The notes under the pieces: model-generated
What the model saw: the letters and a program-made list of their open reading frames with translations, nothing else
Told to the model about the DNA's origin: nothing
Database searches by the model: none
Position numbers and translations under genes: made by a program
NCBI GenBank assembly: GCA_050874905.1
Contig: JBNMLP010000005.1
Span: 1-64,000, forward strand
DNA length: 64,000 bases
Source: NC2004 sp050874905
GTDB taxonomy: Bacteria; Bacillota; Clostridia; Lachnospirales; Lachnospiraceae
Direction of reading: 5' to 3'
Shown here: one piece after another, positions 42,674 through 50,554 of the stretch
How the letters are laid out: every line of letters starts with the position of its first letter
How positions within the stretch are numbered: position 1 is the stretch's first letter

Positions 42674-43693
42674 CTACTTCTGCGCAACGGTTGCCTGAAT
42701 TTTCTCGCGGATCTTATCGTTGATCTTATTCTCCGTAAAGTCCACGCACTGCAGCACCGCATTTTTCATTTCCAGGTGTGTCGCATTTCCATGGATCTTT
42801 ACAACCAGACCGTTTAAGCCGAGCAGTGGTGCTCCACCGTATTCGGTCGCATCGAATTTCTTCATCACGCCTTTTAATGCTGGCTTTACTAATGCTCCGC
42901 CGATCTTGGTACGGGTGCTCTTCATTACCTCTTCCTTGATCATCTTTACAAGAGCCATTGCAAGTCCTTCCGAAAGCTTCAGGATCACATTTCCAACAAA
43001 GGCATCACACACAATGACATCACATACACCGTATGGCACGTCACGCGGTTCTACACTTCCGATAAAGTTAATATCGTCACACGCCTTGAGCAGTGGGTAG
43101 GTTTCTTTTACAAGGTTATTTCCTTTGGCTTCCTCTACTCCGACATTAACAATGCCGACGCGTGGATTCTTGATTCCGACCACATTTTCCATATAAACAG
43201 AACCCATCTTGGCAAACTGTACCAGTTGATGCGGTTTACAATCCATATTGGCTCCACAGTCGATCAGCAAAGAAACTCCTTCCTTGTTCGGAATGATCGG
43301 AGCCAGAGGAGCGCGATCCACCCCCTTCATACGGCCTACTAACACCTGCCCTCCAACTAACACGGCACCTGAACTTCCGGCAGAGATAAATGCATCTGCT
43401 TCTCCGCTTTTTACCAGCTTCATGGCAACTACCATAGAGGAATCCTTTTTCTTCTGGATCTCCATCACAGGGGAGGCATCACAGCTTACTTCCTGTGTGG
43501 TAGCTACAACACGGATGCGTTCCTTGTCATACTCATAATTGGAAAGCTCCTTTGTGACTGTCTGCTCATCACCGCAAAGCACAATGTGTACGGTATCATT
43601 CTCTTTCGTTGCAAGCACAGCACCCATGACCATTTCCTTTGCACCGTTATCTCCACCCATGGCATCCACTGCAACTGTTACATATTCGCTCAT
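42674..43693 (-). CDS. plsX: Phosphate acyltransferase PlsX
   Basis: A 339-residue soluble enzyme making acyl-phosphate from acyl-ACP for phospholipid synthesis. It starts VAVDAMGGDNGAKEMVMGAV and carries VSCDASPVMEIQKKKDSSM near residue 70 and SAGSSGAVLVGGQVLVGRM near 103, both family hallmarks. It has its own promoter downstream of the rpmF terminator. The later fab genes and acpP common after plsX are missing; rnc follows directly. Confidence 0.97.
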   Translation of the reverse strand: MSEYVTVAVDAMGGDNGAKEMVMGAVLATKENDTVHIVLCGDEQTVTKELSNYEYDKERIRVVATTQEVSCDASPVMEIQKKKDSSMVVAMKLVKSGEADAFISAGSSGAVLVGGQVLVGRMKGVDRAPLAPIIPNKEGVSLLIDCGANMDCKPHQLVQFAKMGSVYMENVVGIKNPRVGIVNVGVEEAKGNNLVKETYPLLKACDDINFIGSVEPRDVPYGVCDVIVCDAFVGNVILKLSEGLAMALVKMIKEEVMKSTRTKIGGALVKPALKGVMKKFDATEYGGAPLLGLNGLVVKIHGNATHLEMKNAVLQCVDFTENKINDKIREKIQATVAQK

Positions 43694-43743
43694 ATTCTAC
43701 CTCCACTATTTTTAACTCTAATTCGCACAATAAATCAAATTAC

Positions 43744-43772
43744 AATATATCATAAAAACGTGTGATTTGCAA
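43744..43772 (-). promoter_or_regulatory. Promoter of the plsX-rnc-smc-ftsY operon
   Basis: On the minus strand TTGCAA (43767-43772) and TATATT (43744-43749) are 17 bases apart. It lies between the rpmF terminator and the plsX start, so plsX and following genes form a separate unit. Confidence 0.65.
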
Positions 43773-43796
43773 ATTTTGCCGCCCGTTTTTGGACAC

Positions 43797-43838
43797 AAAA
43801 AAAGACTGCCGCTCTAATTTCTTAGCACGACAGCCCTT
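43797..43838 (-). terminator. Intrinsic terminator after rpmF
   Basis: On the minus strand GGGCTGTCGTGCTAAG and TTAGAGCGGCAGTCTTT form a long stem with an AAAT loop, followed by seven T residues. Confidence 0.88.
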
Positions 43839-43854
43839 TATGTTGTTCATTTTA

Positions 43855-44034
43855 TTAGTTTGCACTTACGATCTCTTTTTTGTTGTAGTTACCGCAAGCC
43901 TTGCAAACTCTATGAGGCATCATTAATTCACCGCAGTTGCTGCACTTCACTAATGTTGGAGCACTCATTTTCCAGTTCGCTCTTCTCTTATCTCTTCTTG
44001 CTTTTGAAGATTTATTCTTAGGACAGATTGACAT
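43855..44034 (-). CDS. rpmF: 50S ribosomal protein L32
   Basis: A 59-residue L32 with the basic N-terminus MSICPKNKSSKARRDKRRAN and a zinc-ribbon pair of cysteine motifs (KCSNCGE and RVCKACGNY), so the zinc-binding form. The ATG at 44034 follows AAGGAGG; an ATG six bases earlier is not spaced as well. It pairs with the upstream DUF177 gene, a coupling conserved across bacteria. Confidence 0.98.
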   Translation of the reverse strand: MSICPKNKSSKARRDKRRANWKMSAPTLVKCSNCGELMMPHRVCKACGNYNKKEIVSAN

Positions 44035-44036
44035 GA

Positions 44037-44561
44037 TCACACCTCCTTAAAATAATTGTTGAATATATCAAGGACATCTGACATTCTTGGGTCGTACACC
44101 TTGCGGTCACAACCACATTCCTTATGATTCAGATCGGCTCCGCACACCGGGCAGATCCCCTTGCAGTCTTCCCTGCACAGGTTCTTTGTCGGCAGACGTA
44201 AGGTCACCTCTTCATAAACAAGCATATCTATATCCAGATTATACTCTTTGATGTAGTTTACATCATCCAAATCATCATTGTCTTCCGATTCACTGACATC
44301 CAACTTTCGATCTACTTCAATGTCATAGTCATGAATGACATCCTTTAAACAGCGGTCACACGGGATTGCAACGGAACATACAATATGCGCTTCCAAATGG
44401 ATCTTCTGTCCACCCAGATTCGTAAGCTTCACATGCACCGGTTCCTTTGATGTGATCTCATAGGCACTGCCACGACCATCAATCGACGTAAGTGTAATGT
44501 CTGCATCCATCTCCTCCGATTTGTTCGGAACGGACAATATGTTAGAAAGTTTTATTACCAT
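44037..44561 (-). CDS. DUF177/YceD-family protein
   Basis: A 174-residue protein of the DUF177 (YceD) family, encoded before rpmF in most bacteria and linked to 23S rRNA accumulation in plants and E. coli. Cysteine motifs are seen in PCDRCLKDV near residue 73 and in the C-terminal CREDCKGICPVCG near 130, suggesting metal binding. A fully consensus promoter lies 21 bases upstream of the ATG. The ribosome site (GTGGTGAG) is weak. Confidence 0.93.
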   Translation of the reverse strand: MVIKLSNILSVPNKSEEMDADITLTSIDGRGSAYEITSKEPVHVKLTNLGGQKIHLEAHIVCSVAIPCDRCLKDVIHDYDIEVDRKLDVSESEDNDDLDDVNYIKEYNLDIDMLVYEEVTLRLPTKNLCREDCKGICPVCGADLNHKECGCDRKVYDPRMSDVLDIFNNYFKEV

Positions 44562-44581
44562 AAACTCACCACACTTTTCCC

Positions 44582-44610
44582 ATTATACATACCTGTCTAC
44601 CCTTTGTCAA
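44582..44610 (-). promoter_or_regulatory. Consensus promoter of the DUF177-rpmF pair
   Basis: On the minus strand TTGACA (44605-44610) and TATAAT (44582-44587) are separated by exactly 17 bases, a perfect sigma-A match, placed immediately after the ackA stop codon. Confidence 0.9.
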
Positions 44611-44627
44611 CAAATTTTTTCATTTCC

Positions 44628-45824
44628 TTACTTTGTTGTCAAAGCCACGGTTTCTCTTGCAATGGCAAGCTCCTCATTTGTCGGGATCACCATAACAGGC
44701 ACGCTGGAATCTGCAGTGGAAATGCGGATTTCTTCTCCACGGATCGCATTGGCTTCCTCATCCAGCTTGATTCCTAAATATCCTAAATATCCCATCACAA
44801 GGCGGCGTACCGTCGCATTGTTCTCTCCGATTCCTGCAGTGAAGCAGATCGCATCCACACCGTTCATGGCTGCCACATAGGAACCAATGTATTTGGCTAC
44901 ATGGTAGGCATATACCTGAAGTGTGGTAGCCGCAAGCTCATTTCCGGCATTGGCAGCTTCGTCCAGATCACGGAAATCACTGCTGACTTTGGAAAGTCCG
45001 GCAACACCGGATTTCTTATTGAGTACCGTCATGATCTCTTCTAAAGAAAGATTCTCTTTCTTGGCAATGTATTCAATGATAGCAGGATCAATATCTCCGG
45101 AACGGGTTCCCATGATCAATCCCTCTAACGGGGTCAGTCCCATACTGGTATCTACAGACTGTCCGTTTAATACGGCACAAATGCTTGCGCCATTTCCCAG
45201 ATGACATACGATCACCTTGGAGTCATTGGCATTAAGACCGAGTACTTCGATCGCACGCTTGCTTACGAAGCTGTGCGAAGTACCATGGAATCCATAACGG
45301 CGCACCTTGTCCTTCTCATAGTAATCATATGGAAGTCCGTAAAGGAACGCTTTCTTTGGCATCGTCTGATGAAATGCCGTATCAAATACCGCAACCATCG
45401 GAACCTCCGGCATACACTCGCGGCAGGCATTGATACCGATCAGGTTTGCCGGGTTATGAAGTGGTGCAAGATCATTACACTCTTCGATCGCTTTGATCAC
45501 TTCATCGGTAATAACGGTAGAAGAAGCAAATTTCTCTCCACCATGTACGATGCGATGTCCGACTGCTCCGATCTCAGAAAGGCTTTTGATCACACCATGC
45601 TCCGGATCAGTAAGCTGCTCTAATACAAGCTTTACTGCTTCTGTGTGATCCGGCATTGGCTTTTCAATCACTACTTTTTCTTTTCCGGCAGCCGTATGGG
45701 TCAATGAGCTGCCCTCAATGGTGATACGCTCACAAAGTCCCTTGGCTAACACATTCTCACTCTCAGAATCGATCAACTGGTATTTCAAAGAAGAACTACC
45801 ACAGTTAATTACTAATACGTTCAT
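44628..45824 (-). CDS. ackA: Acetate kinase
   Basis: A 398-residue ASKHA-fold kinase converting acetyl phosphate and ADP to acetate and ATP, the final ATP-yielding step of acetate fermentation. It starts MNVLVINCGSSSLKYQLID and includes GHRIVHGGEKF near residue 88, VFDTAFHQTMP near 145 and FHGTSHSFVSKRA near 178. It lies 22 bp after pta, the usual fermentation pair. No terminator is visible before the next promoter. Confidence 0.98.
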   Translation of the reverse strand: MNVLVINCGSSSLKYQLIDSESENVLAKGLCERITIEGSSLTHTAAGKEKVVIEKPMPDHTEAVKLVLEQLTDPEHGVIKSLSEIGAVGHRIVHGGEKFASSTVITDEVIKAIEECNDLAPLHNPANLIGINACRECMPEVPMVAVFDTAFHQTMPKKAFLYGLPYDYYEKDKVRRYGFHGTSHSFVSKRAIEVLGLNANDSKVIVCHLGNGASICAVLNGQSVDTSMGLTPLEGLIMGTRSGDIDPAIIEYIAKKENLSLEEIMTVLNKKSGVAGLSKVSSDFRDLDEAANAGNELAATTLQVYAYHVAKYIGSYVAAMNGVDAICFTAGIGENNATVRRLVMGYLGYLGIKLDEEANAIRGEEIRISTADSSVPVMVIPTNEELAIARETVALTTK

Positions 45825-45846
45825 ATCTATCCTCCATCTTCTTTTC

Positions 45847-46869
45847 TTATCGGTTTTTGGCTTCTGCTTTCATCTGCTGTGCCTGCACAGCGGTGATCGC
45901 AACTACACCAACAATGTCATCTGCCACACAGCCGCGGGAAAGATCATTGACCGGAGCCGCTAACCCCTGTGTGATCGGTCCGTATGCTTCTGCTTTCGCC
46001 AGACGCTGTACCAGCTTATAGCCATTGTTACCACAATCCAGATCCGGGAATACCAATACATTGGCGCGACCTGCAATCTCGCTGTCCGGTGCTTTCAAAC
46101 GTGCAACTTCCGGAACGATCGCAGCATCCACCTGAAATTCCCCATCTACCTTTAAGAATGGATTTTCTGCTTTGCAGATCTCTGTCGCTTTCACAACCTT
46201 ATCTACATCAGGATGTGACGCACTTCCCTTGGTAGAATGTGAGATCATGGCAACAATCGGTTCCTTCTCTACTAAGGTCTGGAAAGACTCTGCCGAAGAT
46301 TCCGCAATAGCTGCCAGCTCCTCTGAAGTCGGATTCTGATTCAGACCTGCATCTGCAAAAATAAAGGTTCCATTTGCACCATACTGACAGTCCGGAACAA
46401 CCATTACGAAAAAGGCGGATACGAGTTTGGTACCCGGTTTCGTCTTCAATACCTGCAAAGATGCACGAAGCACATCCGCAGAAGAATGACAGGCACCGGC
46501 AACCATGCCGTCTGCCTCTCCCATTTTTACCATCATACAACCGAAATATAAGAAATTAGAAACCAGAATCTCTTTGGCGCGTTCCGGTGTTAAGCCTTTC
46601 TTAGAACGAAGACGCACCAGCTCGTCCACATATTCATCTAAATGTTCAAAGGTAGACGGATAAATAAACTGAGCCCCCTCTACATGAAGACGATTGGACT
46701 CTGCATTGGATAAAATACGCTCCCGGTCACCGATCAAAATAATATCCGCAATCCCCTCTTTTAAGATCTTGTGTGCAGCAATGATCGTACGCATATCATT
46801 TGTCTCCGGAAGGACAATCTTCATTTTCTGAAATTTGGCTCTTTCTTTCAGTCTTTCAATTAAGTTCAC
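45847..46869 (-). CDS. pta: Phosphate acetyltransferase
   Basis: A 340-residue short-form Pta converting acetyl-CoA to acetyl phosphate. Family features are VLPETNDMRTIIAAHKILKE near residue 20, MVAGACHSSADVLRA near 123 and VLVFPDLDCGNNGYKLVQRL near 272. The start is a GTG with GGGAG upstream. It lacks the N-terminal regulatory domain of the E. coli enzyme, as in other Firmicutes. It forms an operon with ackA, driven from the promoter at 46966-46994. Confidence 0.97.
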   Translation of the reverse strand: MNLIERLKERAKFQKMKIVLPETNDMRTIIAAHKILKEGIADIILIGDRERILSNAESNRLHVEGAQFIYPSTFEHLDEYVDELVRLRSKKGLTPERAKEILVSNFLYFGCMMVKMGEADGMVAGACHSSADVLRASLQVLKTKPGTKLVSAFFVMVVPDCQYGANGTFIFADAGLNQNPTSEELAAIAESSAESFQTLVEKEPIVAMISHSTKGSASHPDVDKVVKATEICKAENPFLKVDGEFQVDAAIVPEVARLKAPDSEIAGRANVLVFPDLDCGNNGYKLVQRLAKAEAYGPITQGLAAPVNDLSRGCVADDIVGVVAITAVQAQQMKAEAKNR

Positions 46870-46965
46870 GGTATTTCTCCCTTCTTTTTATCATGTTTTT
46901 TCACGTAATAGGCATGCCAAAAATGCATCAATTCCGTATCATTTTTCGCACGCACGATTATTTTT

Positions 46966-46994
46966 ATTATAAGACGTAACCCCCATTCGCACAA
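46966..46994 (-). promoter_or_regulatory. Promoter of pta-ackA
   Basis: On the minus strand TTGTGC (46989-46994) and TATAAT (46966-46971) are 17 bases apart. The leader to the GTG start is about 90 bases. Confidence 0.7.
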
Positions 46995-47064
46995 GTATTT
47001 TTGTGTCTTTTTTCCTATACAATCTATGAAAATTTCAGTGGTTTTACACACTTATTTTGAGATA

Positions 47065-47100
47065 AGAAAAAGCACCCTTTTTTCAAAGAGTGCCTTAAAA
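47065..47100 (-). terminator. Intrinsic terminator after the BlaR-like gene
   Basis: On the minus strand AAGGCACTCTTT and AAAGGGTGCTTT form a stem with a short A-rich loop, followed by T residues, about 12 bases after the BlaR-like stop codon. Confidence 0.82.
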
Positions 47101-47111
47101 ATCTGATCTGG

Positions 47112-48119
47112 TTATTTTTCAATCATTGTCTGGTTCTGCTGATTCCAATCTCTCATATGTGCTTCAAATTCTTCTTTGGTGATATCATATTGTGTTTTTT
47201 CAATGACACTGCCACCATCCGAATGAACAACTGTTTTTTTCGGTTCTTCCACCTGTGTTTGTGAAAGCCCTGGCTTTTCATTTGTAACACCACTCGCAAC
47301 AGTTTTCACTCTTGCATGACTTCCTGCGATCAATATTACAGCCACACACGCTGCGATGGCTACAACACCTTTTCTCTCGTTTACATTGGAGTAAATGTTT
47401 TCCACTCTCCTTTTGATTGTTTTCATATTTATTCCAAAACTGCTCTTAGCCATAAAATCCTCCTTTTCTACAAAAAACCCTCTTATCATAGCAACATAAT
47501 CATCCGCCCGGTCTTTTCCCAGTGTCTCCAATGCAAGCTCATCACAGGACAATTCACAATCTACCGTTAAGATATACTGCAAAATCCAGGCAAATATGTT
47601 ATACCAATTTATCATGCATAGTCCCAATGTAATGGTTTTTAAAAGATTATCACAACGCTTTAAATGAATCATTTCATGTATAAAAACGATGTCAAAATGA
47701 TTCTTCTGCTGCCGGAAGCTATCAGGGAAAACAAGTTTTCTCCGAAAGATCCCATAGCAGGCAGGAGAATGAATATCAGACGAGTAGTATACGATATAAC
47801 CGTTCACCTTTTCACTCGCCGCGTTACGCAAAATACAAAACAGCTTAAATTGCGCAATTACAATTCTGATCAAATAGATTCCTAAAAATAGGAACAAGAA
47901 AATCTGATATAAATTCTGCCACCCGGTCTTTATCATGTCACCTTCCCAATATTCCATTTTGATCGGATACCAAAAGAATCCCGGAATAAATTGTAAAAAA
48001 AGTAACGCTTCCAGATTGAATATATGCTTTACAGAAATACTGTTTTTCATTTTATTCCTTAGCAGTTCAAGGAATAGCACAGATATTCCCGAAATCATAT
48101 ATTGATACAAATAGATCAT
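47112..48119 (-). CDS. BlaR1/MecR1-like M56 membrane metallopeptidase without a penicillin-sensor domain
   Basis: A 335-residue membrane protein with about four spans. The zinc-protease motif HEMIHLKR (HExxH) lies near residue 148, with the downstream glutamate probably in CELSCDELALE near 192. After the last span (about residues 248-265) only about 70 residues remain, ending NQQNQTMIEK. Classical BlaR1 carries a roughly 250-residue penicillin-binding sensor there, so this version must sense something else or act with a partner. Its ATG overlaps the BlaI-like stop, so the pair is translationally coupled. It presumably cleaves the repressor on induction. Confidence 0.88.
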   Translation of the reverse strand: MIYLYQYMISGISVLFLELLRNKMKNSISVKHIFNLEALLFLQFIPGFFWYPIKMEYWEGDMIKTGWQNLYQIFLFLFLGIYLIRIVIAQFKLFCILRNAASEKVNGYIVYYSSDIHSPACYGIFRRKLVFPDSFRQQKNHFDIVFIHEMIHLKRCDNLLKTITLGLCMINWYNIFAWILQYILTVDCELSCDELALETLGKDRADDYVAMIRGFFVEKEDFMAKSSFGINMKTIKRRVENIYSNVNERKGVVAIAACVAVILIAGSHARVKTVASGVTNEKPGLSQTQVEEPKKTVVHSDGGSVIEKTQYDITKEEFEAHMRDWNQQNQTMIEK

Positions 48120-48478
48120 TTTTTCTTCCTTGCATTAGAAATTATTTTGTCAAGTTCCTGTATTTCCTCACTACTCAGCTCATGGTTGCTTACAAAATTG
48201 GAAACAAATGAGCAGAACGATCCATTAAAAAAACGGTTCATGACATCATTTACATTGGATTCTGTTGCCTGTTTCTTTGTTATCATTGCTCTGCACACAT
48301 ACCCCGGATCAATCCGTTTGATATACTCTTTCTTAACACACCGGTTAATGATGGTATATGTGGTGTTTTTATTCCAGCCTATATTTTTTTCTAAAATATT
48401 AGCAATCTGACTTGCTTTCATATCCCCATTTTCCCAGAGGATATCTAATATATAATAATCTGATTTCTGGATATTCAT
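48116..48478 (-). CDS. BlaI/MecI-family winged-helix repressor
   Basis: A 120-residue BlaI/MecI/CopY-type repressor. The winged helix starts KSDYYILDILWENGDMKASQ, and the recognition helix region is in NTTYTIINRCVKKEYIKR near residue 36. The dimerisation half contains the likely protease cleavage region (MNRFFNGSFCSFVSNFVSN). These repressors bind TACA-N2-TGTA palindromes, two of which flank the promoter 0.6 kb upstream of this gene. It is the second gene of a three-gene operon and probably autoregulates it. Confidence 0.93.
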   Translation of the reverse strand: MNIQKSDYYILDILWENGDMKASQIANILEKNIGWNKNTTYTIINRCVKKEYIKRIDPGYVCRAMITKKQATESNVNDVMNRFFNGSFCSFVSNFVSNHELSSEEIQELDKIISNARKKK

Positions 48479-48526
48479 ATGTATGCTCCTGATTTATTGT
48501 AGTAACACTGATCTATATATTAAACT

Positions 48527-49030
48527 TTATTCTGTTCTTCCTGAACCGTAAAACTTGCTAATCAAAGATGGTGTATCAACTTTTTTATTATTCGACTTTT
48601 TTCTTATTGGAATCTTTGATGTTAACTTAGCAGGATTCCCAAATTTTACCAGCGAATTAGTTAGTTCACTTGTATCTGGGTAATACGCCGAACTACTATT
48701 TGTATATGTAACCTTTGCTGAGTAATTTGTTATTTGCGCATAATCTCCATTAGAAGTTGGAATTCCATATACAAAATTCACTTCTTGGTTAAATATAAAA
48801 CAAAGAACTCCATCCCTAGACACTCTATATTCAAATCCTTTGAATTTAGTGGTTGTCATAACTGAAGTATAATCCATTTTTTTATATTTGTTAATAACAA
48901 ATCCATTGCAAATAGTACTTCCCTCATATATATATCTATTTTCTTTATTTAAAGCATATGTTTTTGTTACAGCTACATTTGCAATTATTACCAACATTAT
49001 TAAAAATGCAATCTTTCTATACTTATTCAT
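48527..49030 (-). CDS. Secreted protein of unknown function, first gene of the BlaI-like operon
   Basis: A 167-residue exported protein. The signal peptide is MNKYRKIAFLIMLVIIANVA with a probable cleavage after KTYA, followed by an aromatic- and Ser/Thr-rich, beta-looking domain (FVINKYKKMDYTSVMTTTKF, then GFEYRVSRDGVLCFIF) and a basic C-terminal tail (IRKKSNNKKVDTPS). There is no membrane anchor or sorting signal, nor beta-lactamase motif (SxxK, SDN, KTG). It is the only gene besides the regulators under the two-operator promoter, so it is the likely effector of this circuit. I do not recognise its family. Confidence 0.75.
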   Translation of the reverse strand: MNKYRKIAFLIMLVIIANVAVTKTYALNKENRYIYEGSTICNGFVINKYKKMDYTSVMTTTKFKGFEYRVSRDGVLCFIFNQEVNFVYGIPTSNGDYAQITNYSAKVTYTNSSSAYYPDTSELTNSLVKFGNPAKLTSKIPIRKKSNNKKVDTPSLISKFYGSGRTE

Positions 49031-49050
49031 TATCCTCCCTTCTCAGTGTC

Positions 49051-49064
49051 ACTACACTTGTAGT
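49051..49064. promoter_or_regulatory. Proximal BlaI-type operator
   Basis: ACTACACTTGTAGT is a perfect dyad with the TACA-N2-TGTA core typical of BlaI/MecI/CopY operators. It overlaps the end of the -10 hexamer and the start site of the promoter reading into 48527-49030. Confidence 0.85.
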
Positions 49065-49090
49065 ATAAAACCTGCCCGTATCAATGTCAA
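49062..49090 (-). promoter_or_regulatory. Consensus promoter of the secreted protein-BlaI-BlaR operon
   Basis: On the minus strand TTGACA (49085-49090) and TATACT (49062-49067) are 17 bases apart. It lies between two BlaI-type operators. Confidence 0.88.
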
Positions 49091-49098
49091 TAGATTAT

Positions 49099-49112
49099 AC
49101 TACAAATGTAGT
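49099..49112. promoter_or_regulatory. Distal BlaI-type operator
   Basis: ACTACAAATGTAGT, a perfect dyad with TACA-N2-TGTA core, sits 8 bases upstream of the -35 hexamer. The centre-to-centre spacing from the proximal operator is 48 bases. Confidence 0.85.
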
Positions 49113-49144
49113 ATAAATATACTTTTTCCAAAACAATATTAGTC

Positions 49145-49166
49145 TTTTTTCATCTGCTCCCCTCTA
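49145..49166 (-). pseudogene. Relic of a duplicated gene start
   Basis: On the minus strand, right after the stop of the 49164-49847 gene, GGGGAGCAGATGAAAAAAGA resembles the ribosome site and first codons of that same gene (GGGGGAGCAGATGAAAAAAA at 49840-49859), but is followed at once by TAA. This looks like the remaining head of a second tandem copy. Confidence 0.5.
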
Positions 49167-49847
49167 TTTGATCTTTACTTTCTTTATCTTAGATGCATAT
49201 GCACGGTATTTTGTTGCATCACGTGGTTTGATCACTGCTTGTATGTAGTAGGTTTTTCCTTTTTTCAAACCTTTCAATGTAAAAGTGTTTGTTTTTTTAT
49301 ACTGTGTTCTTTTCGTTTCCTTCAATGAAAAATTTTTGCTTGTAGAATATTTCACCGCATATCTCATAATTCGTTTATCTTTCTTTACAGTTACGATCAG
49401 TTGATTATTTTTTAACTTTACTCTTTTTATACTGGCATAATACTTTTTAGGTGGTTGAGATTTATATTCCATAGGAGAGGCACCAACAGGATGATTATCA
49501 TCAGGAAGAATTTCCCAATATGACCGTAATACCGTATCTTTATAAAAAACGGTTTCATTTGTTACTTTCGTTCCTACTCCATTTTCATCTGTATACTCCC
49601 AATGCGAAAATCTATAACCCGCCTTTTCTGGTATCCAAGCCTCAAATGGCTGTCCTTTTTCTACGACAACTCTTTTTTCAATCTCCCAATCAACTAAATA
49701 ATTTATAGTAATTGTTTCAGCTTTCTTTAATGTTGCATCATCACTGTTACCGGCATCTCCGCTGACACTTTCTGCACGAGGCATTGCAAAACAGATATTT
49801 GATAGCAATAACATAAATGTAAAAAACAATACTAATCTTTTTTTCAT
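49164..49847 (-). CDS. Secreted protein with InlB-type repeat and FnIII-like domain
   Basis: A 227-residue exported protein. The signal peptide (MKKRLVLFFTFMLLLSNICF) is followed by one Listeria-Bacteroides (InlB B-type) repeat around residues 45-112, with the characteristic KAGYRFSHWEYTDENG. A C-terminal fibronectin-III-like domain follows (KLKNNQLIVTVKKDKR, then TLKGLKKGKTYYIQAV near residue 190). No cell-wall anchor is seen. It starts 25 bp after the DUF6508-like gene, so both may be one transcript. A surface-binding role is plausible. Confidence 0.78.
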   Translation of the reverse strand: MKKRLVLFFTFMLLLSNICFAMPRAESVSGDAGNSDDATLKKAETITINYLVDWEIEKRVVVEKGQPFEAWIPEKAGYRFSHWEYTDENGVGTKVTNETVFYKDTVLRSYWEILPDDNHPVGASPMEYKSQPPKKYYASIKRVKLKNNQLIVTVKKDKRIMRYAVKYSTSKNFSLKETKRTQYKKTNTFTLKGLKKGKTYYIQAVIKPRDATKYRAYASKIKKVKIK

Positions 49848-49872
49848 CTGCTCCCCCTATTGATCTTTTTTC

Positions 49873-50286
49873 TTATTGCATCTGACTAAGTTCTTTCAGT
49901 CGGAGCAACCACTGTTTGACTATGCCAGATTTTATCATTTCCATTATCGTTCCAGCACAAAATCTCTCGCTCCGCACCATTGCCATAAATAGTGCCATGA
50001 TTCCCTTTGCATCCATGTTAGAAACATCAGCATCCTCATAGTCATCTATTCCTCGTTTCTCGAGCTGTTCCCTATAATTTATTAATTCATATTCTGGATT
50101 TTCCTGAGCAAATTCATAGACCGCTGCTATCAATTCTGTAACGGTTTCTGAATACTTCGGGTAAGGCACCTGGATAACAGCATCCTTCGTGTCTTTAGGA
50201 CTCTCGTCTGTGATCCATTCCCCAATATTATCTTTCTCCAGCAGTTCCAAAAATCCAATGAGTTTATCATATTTATTATCTGACAT
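49873..50286 (-). CDS. DUF6508-like protein
   Basis: A 137-residue acidic cytoplasmic protein starting MSDNKYDKLIGFLELLEKDN, with IGEWITDE near residue 21 and a helical C-terminal half (MALFMAMVRSERFCAG near 95). The pattern resembles the DUF6508 family, known mostly from accessory regions of Firmicutes, but I judge this from memory of the family only. No catalytic motif is visible. It is upstream of the InlB-repeat-like protein on the same strand. Confidence 0.6.
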   Translation of the reverse strand: MSDNKYDKLIGFLELLEKDNIGEWITDESPKDTKDAVIQVPYPKYSETVTELIAAVYEFAQENPEYELINYREQLEKRGIDDYEDADVSNMDAKGIMALFMAMVRSERFCAGTIMEMIKSGIVKQWLLRLKELSQMQ

Positions 50287-50503
50287 TCTTATCTCCTTCT
50301 TCTAATTTCATGCAAAATATTTTATCATTCCATTTCCCATTCTACCATATTTCTACAATTTTCACATCCACATTCTCTAAAATAATAGAATATGATAACA
50401 TAACCTAATCTTCTCTGATATTACAAAAAGCAGAACCTATTTCTCTGAAAGAGTTTTAAAAAGCAACCTTTTCCCCGAAACAATAACTATTTCATCAAAA
50501 AAA

Positions 50504-50512
50504 TGTTATACT
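50504..50512 (+). promoter_or_regulatory. Extended -10 promoter of tmcAL-ylbJ
   Basis: TGTTATACT (50504-50512) matches an extended -10 element. No good -35 hexamer is present at 17 bases. It lies 42 bases upstream of the tmcAL ATG. Confidence 0.55.
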
Positions 50513-50554
50513 ATAACTCATGGATATAAAAACGACATCGCAAAGGAGACTGAT

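Noticed and set aside
46870..47050. tRNA or small RNA gene upstream of pta
   Set aside because: No cloverleaf, T-loop sequence or terminator for such a gene; the stretch is explained by the pta promoter and leader.
48527..49030. Beta-lactamase or penicillin-binding protein
   Set aside because: No SxxK, SDN/SxN or KTG motifs and too short; only the regulatory neighbours suggested it.
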